Source of the DNA: Epichloe hybrida
Taxonomy: Eukaryota > Ascomycota > Sordariomycetes > Hypocreales > Clavicipitaceae
Length of the DNA stretch: 64,000 nucleotides
Reading direction: 5' to 3'
Assembly (NCBI GenBank): GCA_019022495.1
Contig: JAFEKR010000001.1
Span: forward strand, 6,758,001-6,822,000
Below, piece by piece: positions 38,251 to 48,702 of this stretch (the stretch's first letter is position 1; every line of letters begins with the position of its first letter). The notes beneath the pieces are model-generated. The model was given only the letters and a program-made list of their open reading frames with translations. It ran no database searches and was not told the DNA's origin. Both the position numbers and the translations under genes were made by a program.

Positions 38251-40466
38251 ATAGAAGTCCTAATACTACTTATAGTGTGGCTTAATATCCTAAGAGGTAT
38301 TTACCTAGTATTCTATATAAACCTTATTAAACATGCTATAGAGGACCCTCTCCCTAGTTAAAAGCTCTAGGACTCCTATCTAGGACTAAAATAAGTCCTT
38401 ATAGAAGGTAATAATAAACTTATTAAGGAATATTAGATTAAGCAAATCCTAGCGGCTTAGAACGCCTTAGGCTAGGGCAAAAGATATAATATACTTATTA
38501 AGTAAGCGGGTTATATATAGCCTATATAGGAACTATTAGAGAACATAGTATAAACATAAGCCCTTAATAAGTTTAAGGTAAAATAGGGAGATATATAATA
38601 TAATAATAGACTAAATTAATTTTAAAAGACTTATATACTTATAAAGACTCTAATAAGCACCTAAGGCATTAAATTACTATATTTTACTACCATTACTTAA
38701 TAAGGATAATTATCTATTAAGTTATTACCTAAATTACTAGGAGAAGATAAATAAAGGCATACTACCTCTATTTAGAGTTATACTATAGTTACTATAGCTA
38801 TAGTATTATTATTACTAGGTAATAGTTATAGTATAATAAGTTATTTACCTTATTTACCTTAGGCATAACCTAGGACTTAGATAGTGTAAATAGGGTTAGT
38901 ATAAGGAGTATATATAGAAAAGGGCATAATAGAAAACCTAGTAAGTAAGCAGTAAGTAAGAGAAAAATAACTAAGGAAAGGAGGAGTATTATTTCTAGCT
39001 AGGGGATAGCTAGCTCCTAAGGCTCTAGGAATATAATTATAGGTTAAACCTATTATAGAAAGGAGGCGTAATAGTTACTAGTGGTAATAAGAAAGAGATT
39101 TATCACTTAACCTAGTAATTTAAATATCACTAGATTTTATCCTAGTAATAAGGTATTAAAGCTTAGAGGAGCGTGGAAAACTGCTTATATATCTCTTTAT
39201 ATATTGTAGTTAGTCCGCTAATAACTTATTAGTTCTATTAGAATAAAATGCTTATAGCTTACTATATAAAATAAGCTATACTATAGCTAGCTAAAGGGCT
39301 AGCGCTAATAAAAGGGGTAACTTTAAGACTAGTTATATTTATTATAGTAGTATTAGTAGTAAGGGATGCCCTAAGGGCTAACTATATAGGAGCTAGATTA
39401 AACTAAGCTTAGGTAAGGAGGGAGTTTTACTAACTAATAAGGTAGTAAAACCTTTAGGATAGTATAGGTATTTTCTTTTTTATACCTAAAGTTTTAGGGA
39501 CTCTAGGTTTAATAATATATATACTTATAGTAATCTTTACCTTAATATTCTTTAGCGTGTAATAGAGATAAGGGTTAGTAAATAAAAGCCTAGTGTACTA
39601 TATATAGGAAAGGTATTACTTCTAATATAAAGGGTATAATTCTCTAGATTTAGGTAAATAATATTCTAGAATGCTAGTAGTAAGGGCCTGTTTTATATAT
39701 AGCCTATAAGGGCACTAGACTAATTAGGGAGTAGTATATTAATTATTATCTAAGTTACTCTTTATAAGAAACTTACTAATAGAATAGGCTAAAGGCATAG
39801 TAAGACTAGCTAGGGGTAAAGGAGAGTTAAATAGATTATAAGGTATATTTTAATAGGAGAATAATTATTTAAGAAAGAGGTTTTAATAGGATAAAGGGGA
39901 AAGCATAATAGAATTATAATAGTAAAGGGATAGTGTTATATAAGGGAAGGTAAGATATAAAAAGAAACTAAGATATTTATATGTGGTTTTAAACCTATAT
40001 TAGGTAATTAATAAACTAGTAGGGGTAGGGCTAAAGACTATAATAAATAATAGGTTAGCAAGGTAAACGCGTTATATATACTGCAAAACTAAGGCATAGA
40101 AGTAAGGCAATTACTATTACTACATAATAGCTAGTAAGGCGAATATATTACGTACCTAATAATAACAAGTAAGGAATAGGATTAATTACCTATAGGATAA
40201 TTTATAGGACTATTACAAAAAGGGGACTTATTAGATATGCCTAAGTAAAGGTATATATAAGGGCTTAGGCTTTGCCTAAGCATTATTCATATAGTAGTTA
40301 GAGAGAGGAGTAGTAGAAGTAGTTAGGGTAAGGAAAGGAGGCTTATATAAGTAGCCTAAGGGGTATAAGGGGCACTACTAGGGATAGCCTCTTACCCTTC
40401 CTCCTTTCTCCTTAAGTCTCTTAATACTATATTAACGCCCTATCGCAGTCGCCTAGGGGCTAGTCC
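38251..40466. repeat. RIP-degraded DNA, unclassified, with an LTR-like right end
   Basis: About 2.2 kb of stop-riddled, TpA-rich DNA in which I could not recognise a protein domain. The final 230 bases contain GTATATATAAGG and end GGGGCTAGTCCATAACA, which looks like the end of an LTR. Copia gag sequence starts immediately after it, so this is probably the tail of another LTR element inserted there. A similar ending (GGGCTAGACCATGACA) occurs at about 42,691-42,706. Confidence 0.4.
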
Positions 40467-40776
40467 ATAACACTATATTTATAGACTACTAATATAGCTA
40501 ATAGAATTAAAGAGATAAAGGCAAAGAAGGTTATTATAGTAACTCTAAGCACCCTAAGTAATGCTTTATTTATAATAAATGTAATTACTAGTTAATAAAC
40601 TACTTTAATAGTAAGTAAAAGAAAGAGAAAGAGAGATAGTAAGCTAGTAAGAATTATTACTTACTTCTTTAAAGAGGAAATTTTAAGCTTTTCTTACTTT
40701 ATTTAAAGGTAATGCTAATGCCAAGATAAAGAAACTAGAAGACTAGAAATCCTAGCTTAAGGTTTATACCTAGGCC

Positions 40777-41198
40777 CAGAGTATTGCACTACAATTGATT
40801 TGTAGTGTATTTTTTATTTAACAAATAATATATATCTAATCTTAGAAAATATATAGAGATATAAAACTTCTTTTTTTAGATAGATAACTAAAAAACTACA
40901 ATGTAGTTATATATAAAAGTGGGTCTAAAAGTGGGTCTAAAAGTGGACCCCTCGCCTATAAATTAGAAAAACTACATTTTACTACATTTTAGCACTAAGA
41001 ATACACTACAAATGTAGTTTTTCTAATTTACAGGCAAGGGGTCCACTTTTAGATCCACTTTTATATATAGTATTTTTCTTAGGATTTATCTCTATAGGAT
41101 TATATGATTTATAGGATAATCTATTTAATTATAAGCTAGCTATAAAATTAAATGTAAAAACTACAAAACACACTACACTAACTACAAACAATACTCTG
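40777..41198. mobile_element. hAT-type MITE with 8 bp target-site duplication
   Basis: A 422 bp element with 10 bp terminal inverted repeats CAGAGTATTG..CAATACTCTG, flanked on both sides by CCTAGGCC (40,769-40,776 and 41,199-41,206). Eight-base duplications and CAG-type ends are typical of hAT transposons. The interior has no coding capacity and contains a long imperfect inverted repeat (about 40,910-41,080) built from AAGTGGGTCTAAAAGTGG-type words and GTTTTTCTAATTT. The uninterrupted site can be seen in the other gag copy at about 31,210-31,217. Confidence 0.85.
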
Positions 41199-41309
41199 CC
41201 TAGGCCTAAGATAATAATAATACTAATACTAAAGAGAGGCTATCATTAAAGGCATACCTAAGTATTATATAATTCTTTTACTCTAGGCTATAGATAATTA
41301 ATAATATTA

Positions 41310-42736
41310 ATTCTTATTGATTGATTTTTAATTTTTTTTTACCTCATTGGTTATAGCCAATGCATCTGATTTTTTATAACACAATTACTAGCAATACCTA
41401 GCTAGTAAAATAATTAATAACTAAATGCTTAGATCTATAGTAATAAATAAGCTCTAAGGTTATAAATATAGGGGGCTGTAAGATTAAAGCAAAGTTTATG
41501 ATAAACTTTATGGCTATATTAGCATAAGAGTTATAATTTATAACTATTGAAATGTAGGGAGCTAGTTGCCAGCTGGCAACAGCTATACAGGTGCAGCTCT
41601 ACGGTTAGGGACTAGTAAAACCACCACGTTAGAATAACTAACGTAACGCAACGGAAGTTTGTGGTAGTTATTAACTAATTAAATTTAATTTAGATTACTT
41701 TTACAATAGCTAATAGAGCAATAGAATTAATTTTAGCGATGTTATATAGGCAATGCAGCTATTAGATTAAGAGGCTTAGCTATCTTGCTAGATTAAAAAG
41801 ATCTTCTTCCTCTTATATACCCACTAACTATATTAGTGAATCCGGACTACTAGAGAAGTCTTATAGGCCACTTTTTATTTTCCGCAAAATTTATTTATAT
41901 GCAAAATCTAAAAAATCGACTTACTACTATATAAACTAGCAACCTGTATACACTAAATTTTAGTCTAAAAATATTCCTATATTAAATAAAAGCCCTGTTT
42001 TCTAGCTTTAATTTGTTATATACAAGACTTTTGTATGACCTCTAGTCAAAGAGAAAATCGCTATTAAAGATAGCTATAGGGTAACCCGCGTACAGGGTAG
42101 CCTGCTTACCTAATTACTAGTGGCGCGGTCATAGTTACGCTTGCAGCCATAACGTAATTAACTAATCCACGATTAATTGGGATTAGTCATCCACACAGTC
42201 AGTTGCAACTGTTAGGCTTGCAATGCAAGCTAGTAATAAAAAGGTCCTTTAACTAGAAAAAGGGCTAAAAATAGGTCTTATTTTTAACAATAACTATAGT
42301 TAAACTTAAATTTATTTAAGTTTTACTTATAGTATAAATTAATATAATTCCCCCTTTCTCTATAACTATATTTATTTTATCTCTTTTACTTATATTTTAA
42401 AGCTAAGGTAAACTTAAACTCTCTTACTAAATATAACTTATTCTTACTTATCTCTAATTTAATTCGCTTTACTTAAAATTAGTAAACGCAATTAATACTT
42501 TCTATAAGACACGCATAACCTAATAGACACACTGTGTGATGATCTAGGCTTTGCCTAGACCTAGCAATATAGGTGTCAATTGCACAAGTTACAGGGACTT
42601 GTACAATGCGTATTCTTTTGTTGCTATGGCGCAATTGGATTGGGCATATCACCCACATGGTGGCGCAGACACCCGCGATTAGCCCTGTGGGCTAGACCAT
42701 GACACACTGCACCCAAATCGCCAGGTAGGTTCTGCG
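41310..42736. mobile_element. Unclassified 1.4 kb insertion in Copia sequence
   Basis: Copia-2 sequence breaks at about 41,310 and resumes at about 42,737, so this stretch is an insertion. It has three islands of near-normal composition: 41,560-41,670, starting with the perfect 16-base palindrome GTTGCCAGCTGGCAAC (41,567-41,582); 42,090-42,235, ending in palindromes CAGTTGCAACTG and GCTTGCAATGCAAGC; and 42,530-42,727, which ends like an LTR. No coding sequence was recognised. Confidence 0.45.
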
Positions 42737-42793
42737 TCACTAATTAATATTATTATAATACTTAAAAATTAGGCTTTTTAACATGCCTTACTT

Positions 42794-43412
42794 TGGATTC
42801 GCCAATAACACAAACATCGTAGCGTTTGGCAAAAACACAGTATAAACCTAGAGAAGACTTAAGGCCACATAGAAGATCTATAAGAAATAGGTAAAGAAAG
42901 TAAGTATAAAGTTTAACCTAGTAAAAACTAAACTTATACACTTTAGTAAGGCCTATAGGCCTCCCTAGGCTAGGGTCTAGCTTAGGATAGAGAAAATAGT
43001 GCTTATAGAGGTATATAAATTCCTTAGGGTATAAGTTAATAGAAAACTTAACTAAAGTGCTTATAAAAATATCCTTAAGGGCAAGCTAGCTTAGTAATAG
43101 CTTATACTCTTTATATTAGTAGTATTAGCATAGGGCTATAGCTTTAAAGATACCTAGCTTCTATATATATAGGTAGTCTAGCTTATTTATACCTATAAAG
43201 TAAGCACTTACTATACCTTAACTAAGAAAGAAGGAAACCTAAGAGAGATAGTTAAAAGCTTTATAGTAAATTAATTAACTTATCTCTAGACTATAGCTAG
43301 AGTATTTAAGGCTATACCTATTACTTAGCTAGAGGTTAAGACTTATATCCCCCCCCTAGATCTTTACTTAAATAAGATAAAATAGAAGTTTAAAAAAAGA
43401 ATTATAAATAGT
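42794..43412 (+). mobile_element. LINE fragment, left part (reverse transcriptase)
   Basis: Starts within the reverse-transcriptase core (FANNTNIVAFGKNTV, the altered active-site region) and aligns with 62,187-62,799 of the LINE copy on the right of the window. The first 50 bases are unmutated and the rest is RIP-altered. It is interrupted at 43,412 by the young LTR element and continues at 47,420. Confidence 0.75.
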
Positions 43413-43899
43413 TTGTCAGGGGAAAAACAACACCCCAAAACGACGGAAAAGACAGTCTCGATGACGAAGCTAATGATAACGATAAAAACGATGATATTGA
43501 CGATGCTGATGATACTGACAATACTGACGAATTCAACGATATCGAAGCCAGAACCTAGATAACGGGATCTAGGTCTGCGATATTTGCGATCCATCGCGAG
43601 GATCCAAGCCGAAAGAGGTCTCTTTTTAATGTCAGGTTAAATTCATCTTGTTAGGTTAAACACAATGCTAGGTTATCTTATCCATTAAACAATCTAAGCT
43701 AAAGGCAACAAAGGGAGAGTTAATTTTCTATGAAAGGGGAGGGAATCTAGGGATTTTATCTAGCTAGATAGTCACATGACTAGGGATCCGATTGATCCGG
43801 CGATGCCGATAGATCCGACGATGCCAAGGTCTAGAGGCCTGTGGTCTTGTAAGAGAGGTCTCGAGAGAGGTCTTGAGAGGTCACAATTCTAGCCACATA
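43413..43899 (-). repeat. 3' LTR of the young LTR element
   Basis: 487 bp, no indels relative to the partner LTR. All 12 differences fit RIP acting on this copy; nine are at CpA or TpG steps. The minus strand has an open frame of about 60 codons through the GATGAT-type stretch, which I do not regard as a gene. Confidence 0.85.
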
Positions 43900-43902
43900 A
43901 CA

Positions 43903-43909
43903 CCTCCCC
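43903..43909 (-). promoter_or_regulatory. Candidate polypurine tract of the young LTR element
   Basis: On the minus strand the bases GGGGAGG lie three bases before the 3' LTR. This is where a plus-strand primer is expected, and it supports minus orientation of the element. Confidence 0.5.
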
Positions 43910-44114
43910 AACTGTTTTCCCTTTTCTAGCCCCTAGGAAAGGGAAAACAGTAACAAAAAACAACAGAAGGGGAAGAAGTAGTACAATCATAAGATAAAAA
44001 AAAAAAATTCGTGATTTTCAGGCCCCCCTACCCATCAATCCATCAATTAAAAGGGTCATCCATCAAAGGGGTTGTCAGAGGTCTTGTCAACAGTCTGATC
44101 AATTGATTCGTAGT

Positions 44115-46200
44115 AGAAGACCTTTCTGATAGTCAGAGACCTCTTCAATCATCAGAGGAATCGTCAGTCAGAGGGATCTTCAACGGTCAGAGGCCTTATC
44201 AGACGGTCAGAAGACCTTCTAACAGTCAGATTCCTCGTCAATCGTCAGAGGAATCATCAGTCAGAGGGGTCGTCAGCGGGCGAAGACCTTGTCAGAAGAC
44301 CTTCTATCGGTCAGATTGCTCGTCAATCGTCAGAGAAATCGTCGGTCAAAGAGGTCTTCAAGGGTCGGAGGCCTCGTCAGACGGTTGGATCAATTAGTCT
44401 AACGACGGAAGCTTTCGTCAGCGGTCAGAGACCTCGTCAGAAGACCTTCTATACATCGGATTCCTCGTCAATCGTCAGAGAAATCGTCAGTCAGAGAGGT
44501 CTTCAACGGTCGGAGGCCTCGTCAGACGGTCAGAGGGATTATTAGTGATTAATCTAGCCCAACGGTCAGAGGTCGAGTAACCGAGGGTCTGATTGATCAA
44601 CTAATCAATCCATAACAGAGGGCCTTGTCAGCGGTCGGAGACCTCGTCAGAAGACCTTCTATCGGTCAGATTCCTCTTCAAAAGTCGGAAGAATCGTCGG
44701 TCAAAGAGGTCTTCAAGGGTCAGAGGTCTTGTTAGACGGTCGGATCAATTGGTCTGTGACAACAGAAGCCCTTGTCAGCGGTCAGAGACCTCTTCAGAAG
44801 ACCTTCTATCGGTCAGATTCCTCTTCAAAAGTCAGAGGAATCGTCGGTCAGAGAGGTCTTCAACGGTCGGAGGCCTCGTCAGACGGTCGGATTAATTAGT
44901 CTAACAACAGAAGCTTTCGTCAACGGCAGAGACCTCGTCAGAAGACCTTCTGTACATCAGATTCCCCTTCAAAAGTCAGAGGAATCGTCAGTCAGAGAGG
45001 TCTTCAACGGTCAGAGGTCTTGTTAGACGGTCGGAGACCTCTTCAGAAGACCTTCTAACAGTCAGATTCCTCATCAATCATCAGAGGAATCGTCAGTCAG
45101 AGAGGTCTTCAACGGTCAGAGGTCTTGTTAGACGGTCAGAGGCCTCTTCAGAAGACCTTCTGTACATCAAATTCCCCTTCAAAGGTCGGGGGAATCATCT
45201 ATCAGAGAGGTCTTCAACGGTCGGAGGCCTCGTCAGACGGTCAGAGGCCTCGTCAGACGGTCGGATCAATTGGTCTGACAACAGAAGCTTTTGTCAACGG
45301 CAGAGGCCCCTTCAGAAGACCTTCTGTACATCAAATTCCCCTTCAAAAGTCAGGAATCGTCAGTCAGAGGGATCTTTAACGGTCGGAGGCCTCGTCAGAT
45401 AGTCAGATTAATTGGTCTGACAACAGAAGCCCTTGTCATCGGTTAGAGACCTCTTCAGAAGACCTTCTGTACATCAAATTCCCCTTCAAAGGTCGGGGGA
45501 ATCATCTGTCAGAGAGGTCTTCAACGGTCAGAGGCCTCGTCAGACGGTCGGATCAATTAGTCTGACGACGGAAGCCCTTATCAGCATCAGAGGGATTATT
45601 AGTGATCAATCTAGCCTAACGGTCAGAGCCAGAATAACCGTAGGTCTGATTGATCAACTAGTCAATCCAAGACAGAGGGTTTGTCAACGGCAGAGACCCC
45701 TTTAGAAGACCTTCTGTACATCGGATTCCTTGTCAATCGTCAGAGGAATCGTCGGTCAAAGAGGTCTTCAAGGGTCGGAGGCCTCGTCAGAAGACCTTCT
45801 GTACATCAGATTCCCCTTCAAAAGTCAGAGGAATCGTCAGTCAGAGGGATCTTCAACGGTCGGAGGCCTCGTCAGACAGTCAGATTAATTGGTCTGACAA
45901 CAGAAGCCCTTGTCATCGGTTAGAGACCTCTTTAGAAGACCTTCTGTACATCAAATTCCCCTTCAAAAGTCGGAGGAATCATCTATCAGAGAGGTCTTCA
46001 ACGGCCAGAGGGGTCGTCAGCGGGCGAAGACCTCGTTAGAAGACCTTCTGTCGGTCAGATTCCTCTTCAATCGTCAGAGGAATCGTCAGTCAGAGGGATC
46101 TTTAACGGTCGGAGGCCTCGTCAGACAGTTAGATCAATTAGTCTGACAACAGAAGCTTTTGTCAACGGCAGAGGCCTCTTTAGAAGACCTTCTGTACATC
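44115..46200. repeat. Mosaic tandem repeat array of the young LTR element
   Basis: At least 16 occurrences of AGAAGACCTTCT (one with an extra T), a near-palindrome AGAAG-AC-CTTCT, start at 44115, 44209, 44294, 44439, 44649, 44796, 44940, 45045, 45150, 45314, 45457, 45704, 45789, 45934, 46038 and 46182. Spacing clusters near 85, 105 and 145 bases. Shared modules between the cores include GAGAGGTCTTCAACGGTC, GAGGCCTCGTCAGACGGTC and GATCAATTAGTCTGAC. Units are shuffled and divergent rather than uniform. Confidence 0.85.
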
Positions 46201-46530
46201 AAATTCCCCTTCAAAAGTCAGAGGAATCATCTGTTAGAGAGGTCTTCAACGGTCGGAGGCCTTGTCAGACGGTCAGATCAATTAATCTTTAACGACGGAC
46301 CTAGCTAATAAAGGTCAGGTCAAAGGTCTAATCATGGAAGACCCGATTTATTAAAGGTCAAATTCGAAGGTCTAGATGCTTGCCTCCCCAACGGATAGCT
46401 AAGCAAAACTAGGGTATTGAATCGGTTCGAGCTAGGCAGGTCGGAAGGTCGAAAATCAGGAAAAGAAGGTCGAAGCTAGAAATGAAGGTCAAAGCTAGAA
46501 GAGGTCGAAGCCGGGTCAAGAGGGAAAAGG

Positions 46531-46780
46531 TCGTAACGGTCGCGATCATTTGATTTGACGAATCCGATGATTTTGATGATATCGGACAAGTCAGATGACC
46601 TTGATCAAATGATCGGAATGAAGGGATTTGATCTAGCTGCCCGGATCAAGGGGAAAAAGGTCGTAACGGTCGCGATCATTTGATTTGACGAATCCGATGA
46701 TTTTGATGATATCGGACAAGTCAGATGACCTTGATCAAATGATCGGAATGAAGGGATTCGATCCAGCTGACCTGGATCGA
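46531..46780. repeat. Direct duplication with period 130 inside the young LTR element
   Basis: Two near-identical copies of about 118 bases start TCGTAACGGTCGCGATC at 46,531 and 46,661. Each contains an inverted pair, GCGATCATTTGAT and ATCAAATGATCGG, separated by about 60 bases, so each can form a stem-loop. They lie a few hundred bases inside the 5' LTR, where a packaging signal would be expected; that function is a guess. Confidence 0.75.
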
Positions 46781-46910
46781 AGGGAAAAGAGGTAAGAAGC
46801 TGCTAACGATTGTAATAATCGTACGAAGGGATAACCAAAGGGGGAAATAACAAGAGAGGCAATGTCAGGAGGGGATCATCGAATTCAACGGCAGAAGGTC
46901 TGACAGGACC

Positions 46911-46929
46911 ATTCCCCGTTCCTCCACCA
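46911..46929 (-). promoter_or_regulatory. Candidate tRNA primer-binding site of the young LTR element
   Basis: On the minus strand, TGGTGGAGGAACGGGGAAT begins three bases after the 5' LTR. Its complement reads like a tRNA 3' end: five bases of a T-stem, seven of an acceptor stem, a discriminator base and CCA. Which tRNA it matches is unknown to me. Confidence 0.5.
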
Positions 46930-46932
46930 GTT

Positions 46933-47419
46933 TTGTCAGGGGAAAAACAACACCCCAAAACGACGGAAAAGACAGTCTCGATGACGAAGCTGATGATAAC
47001 GATAAAAACGATGATATTGACGATGCTGATGATACTGACGATACTGACGAATTCAACGATATCGAAGCCGGAACCTAGATAACGGGATCTAGGTCTGCGA
47101 TATTTGCGATCCATCGCGAGGATCCAAGCCGAAAGAGGTCTCTTTTTAATGTCAGGTCAAATTCATCTTGTCAGGTTAAACACAATGCCAGGTTATCTTA
47201 TCCATTGAACAATCCAAGCCAAAGGCAACAAAGGGAGAGTTGATTTTCTATGAAAGGGGAGGGAATCTAGGGATTTTATCTAGCTAGATAGTCACATGAC
47301 TAGGGATCCGATTGATCCGGCGATGCCGATAGATCCGACGATGCCGAGGTCTAGAGGCCTGTGGTCTTGTAAGAGAGGTCTCGAGAGAGGTCTTGAGAGG
47401 TCACAATTCTAGCCACACA
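46933..47419 (-). repeat. 5' LTR of the young LTR element
   Basis: 487 bp copy that appears essentially unmutated. It contains a short imperfect repeat of GATGATATTGACGATGCTGA-like words at about 46,990-47,060, which varies by one 9-base unit from the solo LTR at 24,453. Confidence 0.85.
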
Positions 47420-48545
47420 ATAGTAAAATAGTAAGTAAATATAGGCTATAGCTAACTTAGTGTAAATAGTACTATAGTATAGAAAAAAACCTCCCCTTAC
47501 TAATAATAAACTAGATATATAATTATATAAGAAGTAAAAAAGATAATAAGAAGACTAGTATATAAATAGATAACTAAGATAGTATAAATATAGAAGAGAA
47601 CTAATAGAGAACTATTTACTTACCTATAACCTAAAGGATATCTAGAAATTTTACATTAAACTAGATAAGTATATTTCCTCTATAATAGTATAATTATATA
47701 TAGGAAAGATTAGCCTTAATAAGTTCCTTTTCTAAAGGTATATTCCTAGGGTAGCCTTACCTCTATATAGCCATAGTTATATAGTTAAAGACTAGTATTA
47801 TATAATAGTTAACTATAGTAACTATAACTATAAATACCTCTAATTACACTAGCCTAGAGATATATGGGAAGTAAGGCTAGCCTTAAATAATCCCCTAAGA
47901 GCGTAATATATAGCTAAATAGTTCCTTAGTATAAGAAGACTTTAATACTATATATTAGTATAAGACCTAGCCTTTAGCTAATATAAACTAGGGGAGAATC
48001 TAGGCTGCTTTTAAAGCACCTAAACTAACTAATAAATAGACACTAAGAGTAACCTAAGGGAGGCACTAAATAGGGTAATGTAGCTATAGAGGTAAGCTAA
48101 ATATAAATCTAGAATATAGGATTATACTAAGAAAGAATACTATATATCTAGAACTATCTTTAGATTAATTTTAAATAAAAGAAAACTATAGGTATTATAG
48201 CTATATTAGCTTACTACTACTCCTTTAGTAAATTAAACTATATCTTACTTCTCTTTAAAAACTAAAATTACTTTCTTTATTACCTTACTCTTTCCCTTAG
48301 TAATTAGGCTAGTAACTAGGAGCTAGTTTATCTTTATTACTTAGGCATTTAGCTACCTAAACTAAAAGATAACCTTAGTATAGTAATCTTTAGTAAACCT
48401 AGACTTAGCTAGGTCTAGGCTTACTACTATAGTACTTTATTTTTTCTTACTATAATTCTTAGTATAGAGTTTTTTAACTTAGGTTATATAGTTCTTTAGG
48501 ACTTAAATAAAAGTTATTAGCCTTAGACTAAAGCTATTACTACAC
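47420..48545 (+). mobile_element. LINE fragment, right part
   Basis: Continuation of 42,794-43,412 after the young LTR element. It aligns with 62,795 to about 63,900 of the right-hand LINE and with the reverse complement of about 32,640-33,400. It ends near 48,545, short of the LINE 3' end, directly against host-like DNA, and no target duplication is visible, so a deletion or rearrangement is likely. Confidence 0.65.
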
Positions 48546-48702
48546 TAGTATAAGACTACTTCAAACTAATATGAATTGACGAACTGACAAATTAACGAAT
48601 TGGCACTAATACACTGTGGTCTTTGGCATATGCAGCAATTGTTCACCGCCTGCCTAATTAGGGTCACAAGGCTTTACCCTAGATACGAGACGAACTTTGT
48701 TA
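48546..48702. other. Host-like normal-composition DNA at the right edge of the repeat block
   Basis: About 150 bases without RIP-type composition. Together with the sequence from 50,114 it forms the target into which the mariner-type element inserted. No gene is visible. Confidence 0.5.

Larger units (their letters stand above)
40467..42793 (+). mobile_element. Copia gag-pol fragment, third locus, carrying two insertions
   Basis: Gag sequence at 40,474-40,768 and 41,207-41,300 aligns with 30,915-31,290. A short protease/pol stretch at 42,737-42,793 aligns with 34,661-34,717. Between the two gag pieces sits the hAT-type MITE; between gag and pol sits a 1.4 kb insertion of unknown type. At 42,794 the Copia sequence is cut off by a LINE. 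RIP-type differences separate it from the other copy. Confidence 0.65.
43413..47419 (-). mobile_element. Young non-autonomous LTR element with a repeat-mosaic interior
   Basis: A 4,007 bp element with 487 bp LTRs (43,413-43,899 and 46,933-47,419) and a perfect 5 bp duplication ATAGT (43,408-43,412 and 47,420-47,424). The empty site is present in the LINE copy at 62,795-62,799. Orientation is minus: a 19-base primer-binding-site candidate starting TGG lies three bases inside the right LTR, and a purine tract (GGGGAGG on the minus strand) abuts the left LTR. The 3 kb interior has near-normal base composition, codes for no gag or pol domain, and consists mainly of short divergent repeats. LTRs differ at 12 positions, all C/T or G/A. 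It must be moved by another element's proteins. Confidence 0.85.
13880..48560. repeat. RIP-degraded nested transposon block
   Basis: About 35 kb of AT-rich DNA with almost no long open frames and a striking excess of TpA over CpA/TpG. Where copies can be aligned (LTR pairs, LINE copies, Copia gag copies) the differences are overwhelmingly C/T and G/A transitions, as expected from RIP. Translated transposon motifs remain legible but are full of stops where Trp, Gln and Arg codons would be expected. No intact gene was found. The individual elements are listed separately. Such blocks are usually heterochromatic in fungi; that is inference here. Confidence 0.85.

Noticed and set aside
43364..43594. 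Repeated open frame on the minus strand inside the LTRs (also at 24,437-24,643 and 46,803-47,114), reading as a hydrophobic peptide
   Set aside because: It follows from a GATGAT/GACGAT-type simple repeat in the LTR, its start differs between copies and it extends into unrelated flanks.
44772..46146. Five similar open frames of 78-90 codons in the repeat array
   Set aside because: They are the same repeat modules read in different frames and separated by stops; no continuous reading frame exists.
44115..46200. Repeat-spacer look of the array, superficially like a CRISPR
   Set aside because: Eukaryotic context, irregular spacing, related rather than unique spacers, and it lies between LTRs.
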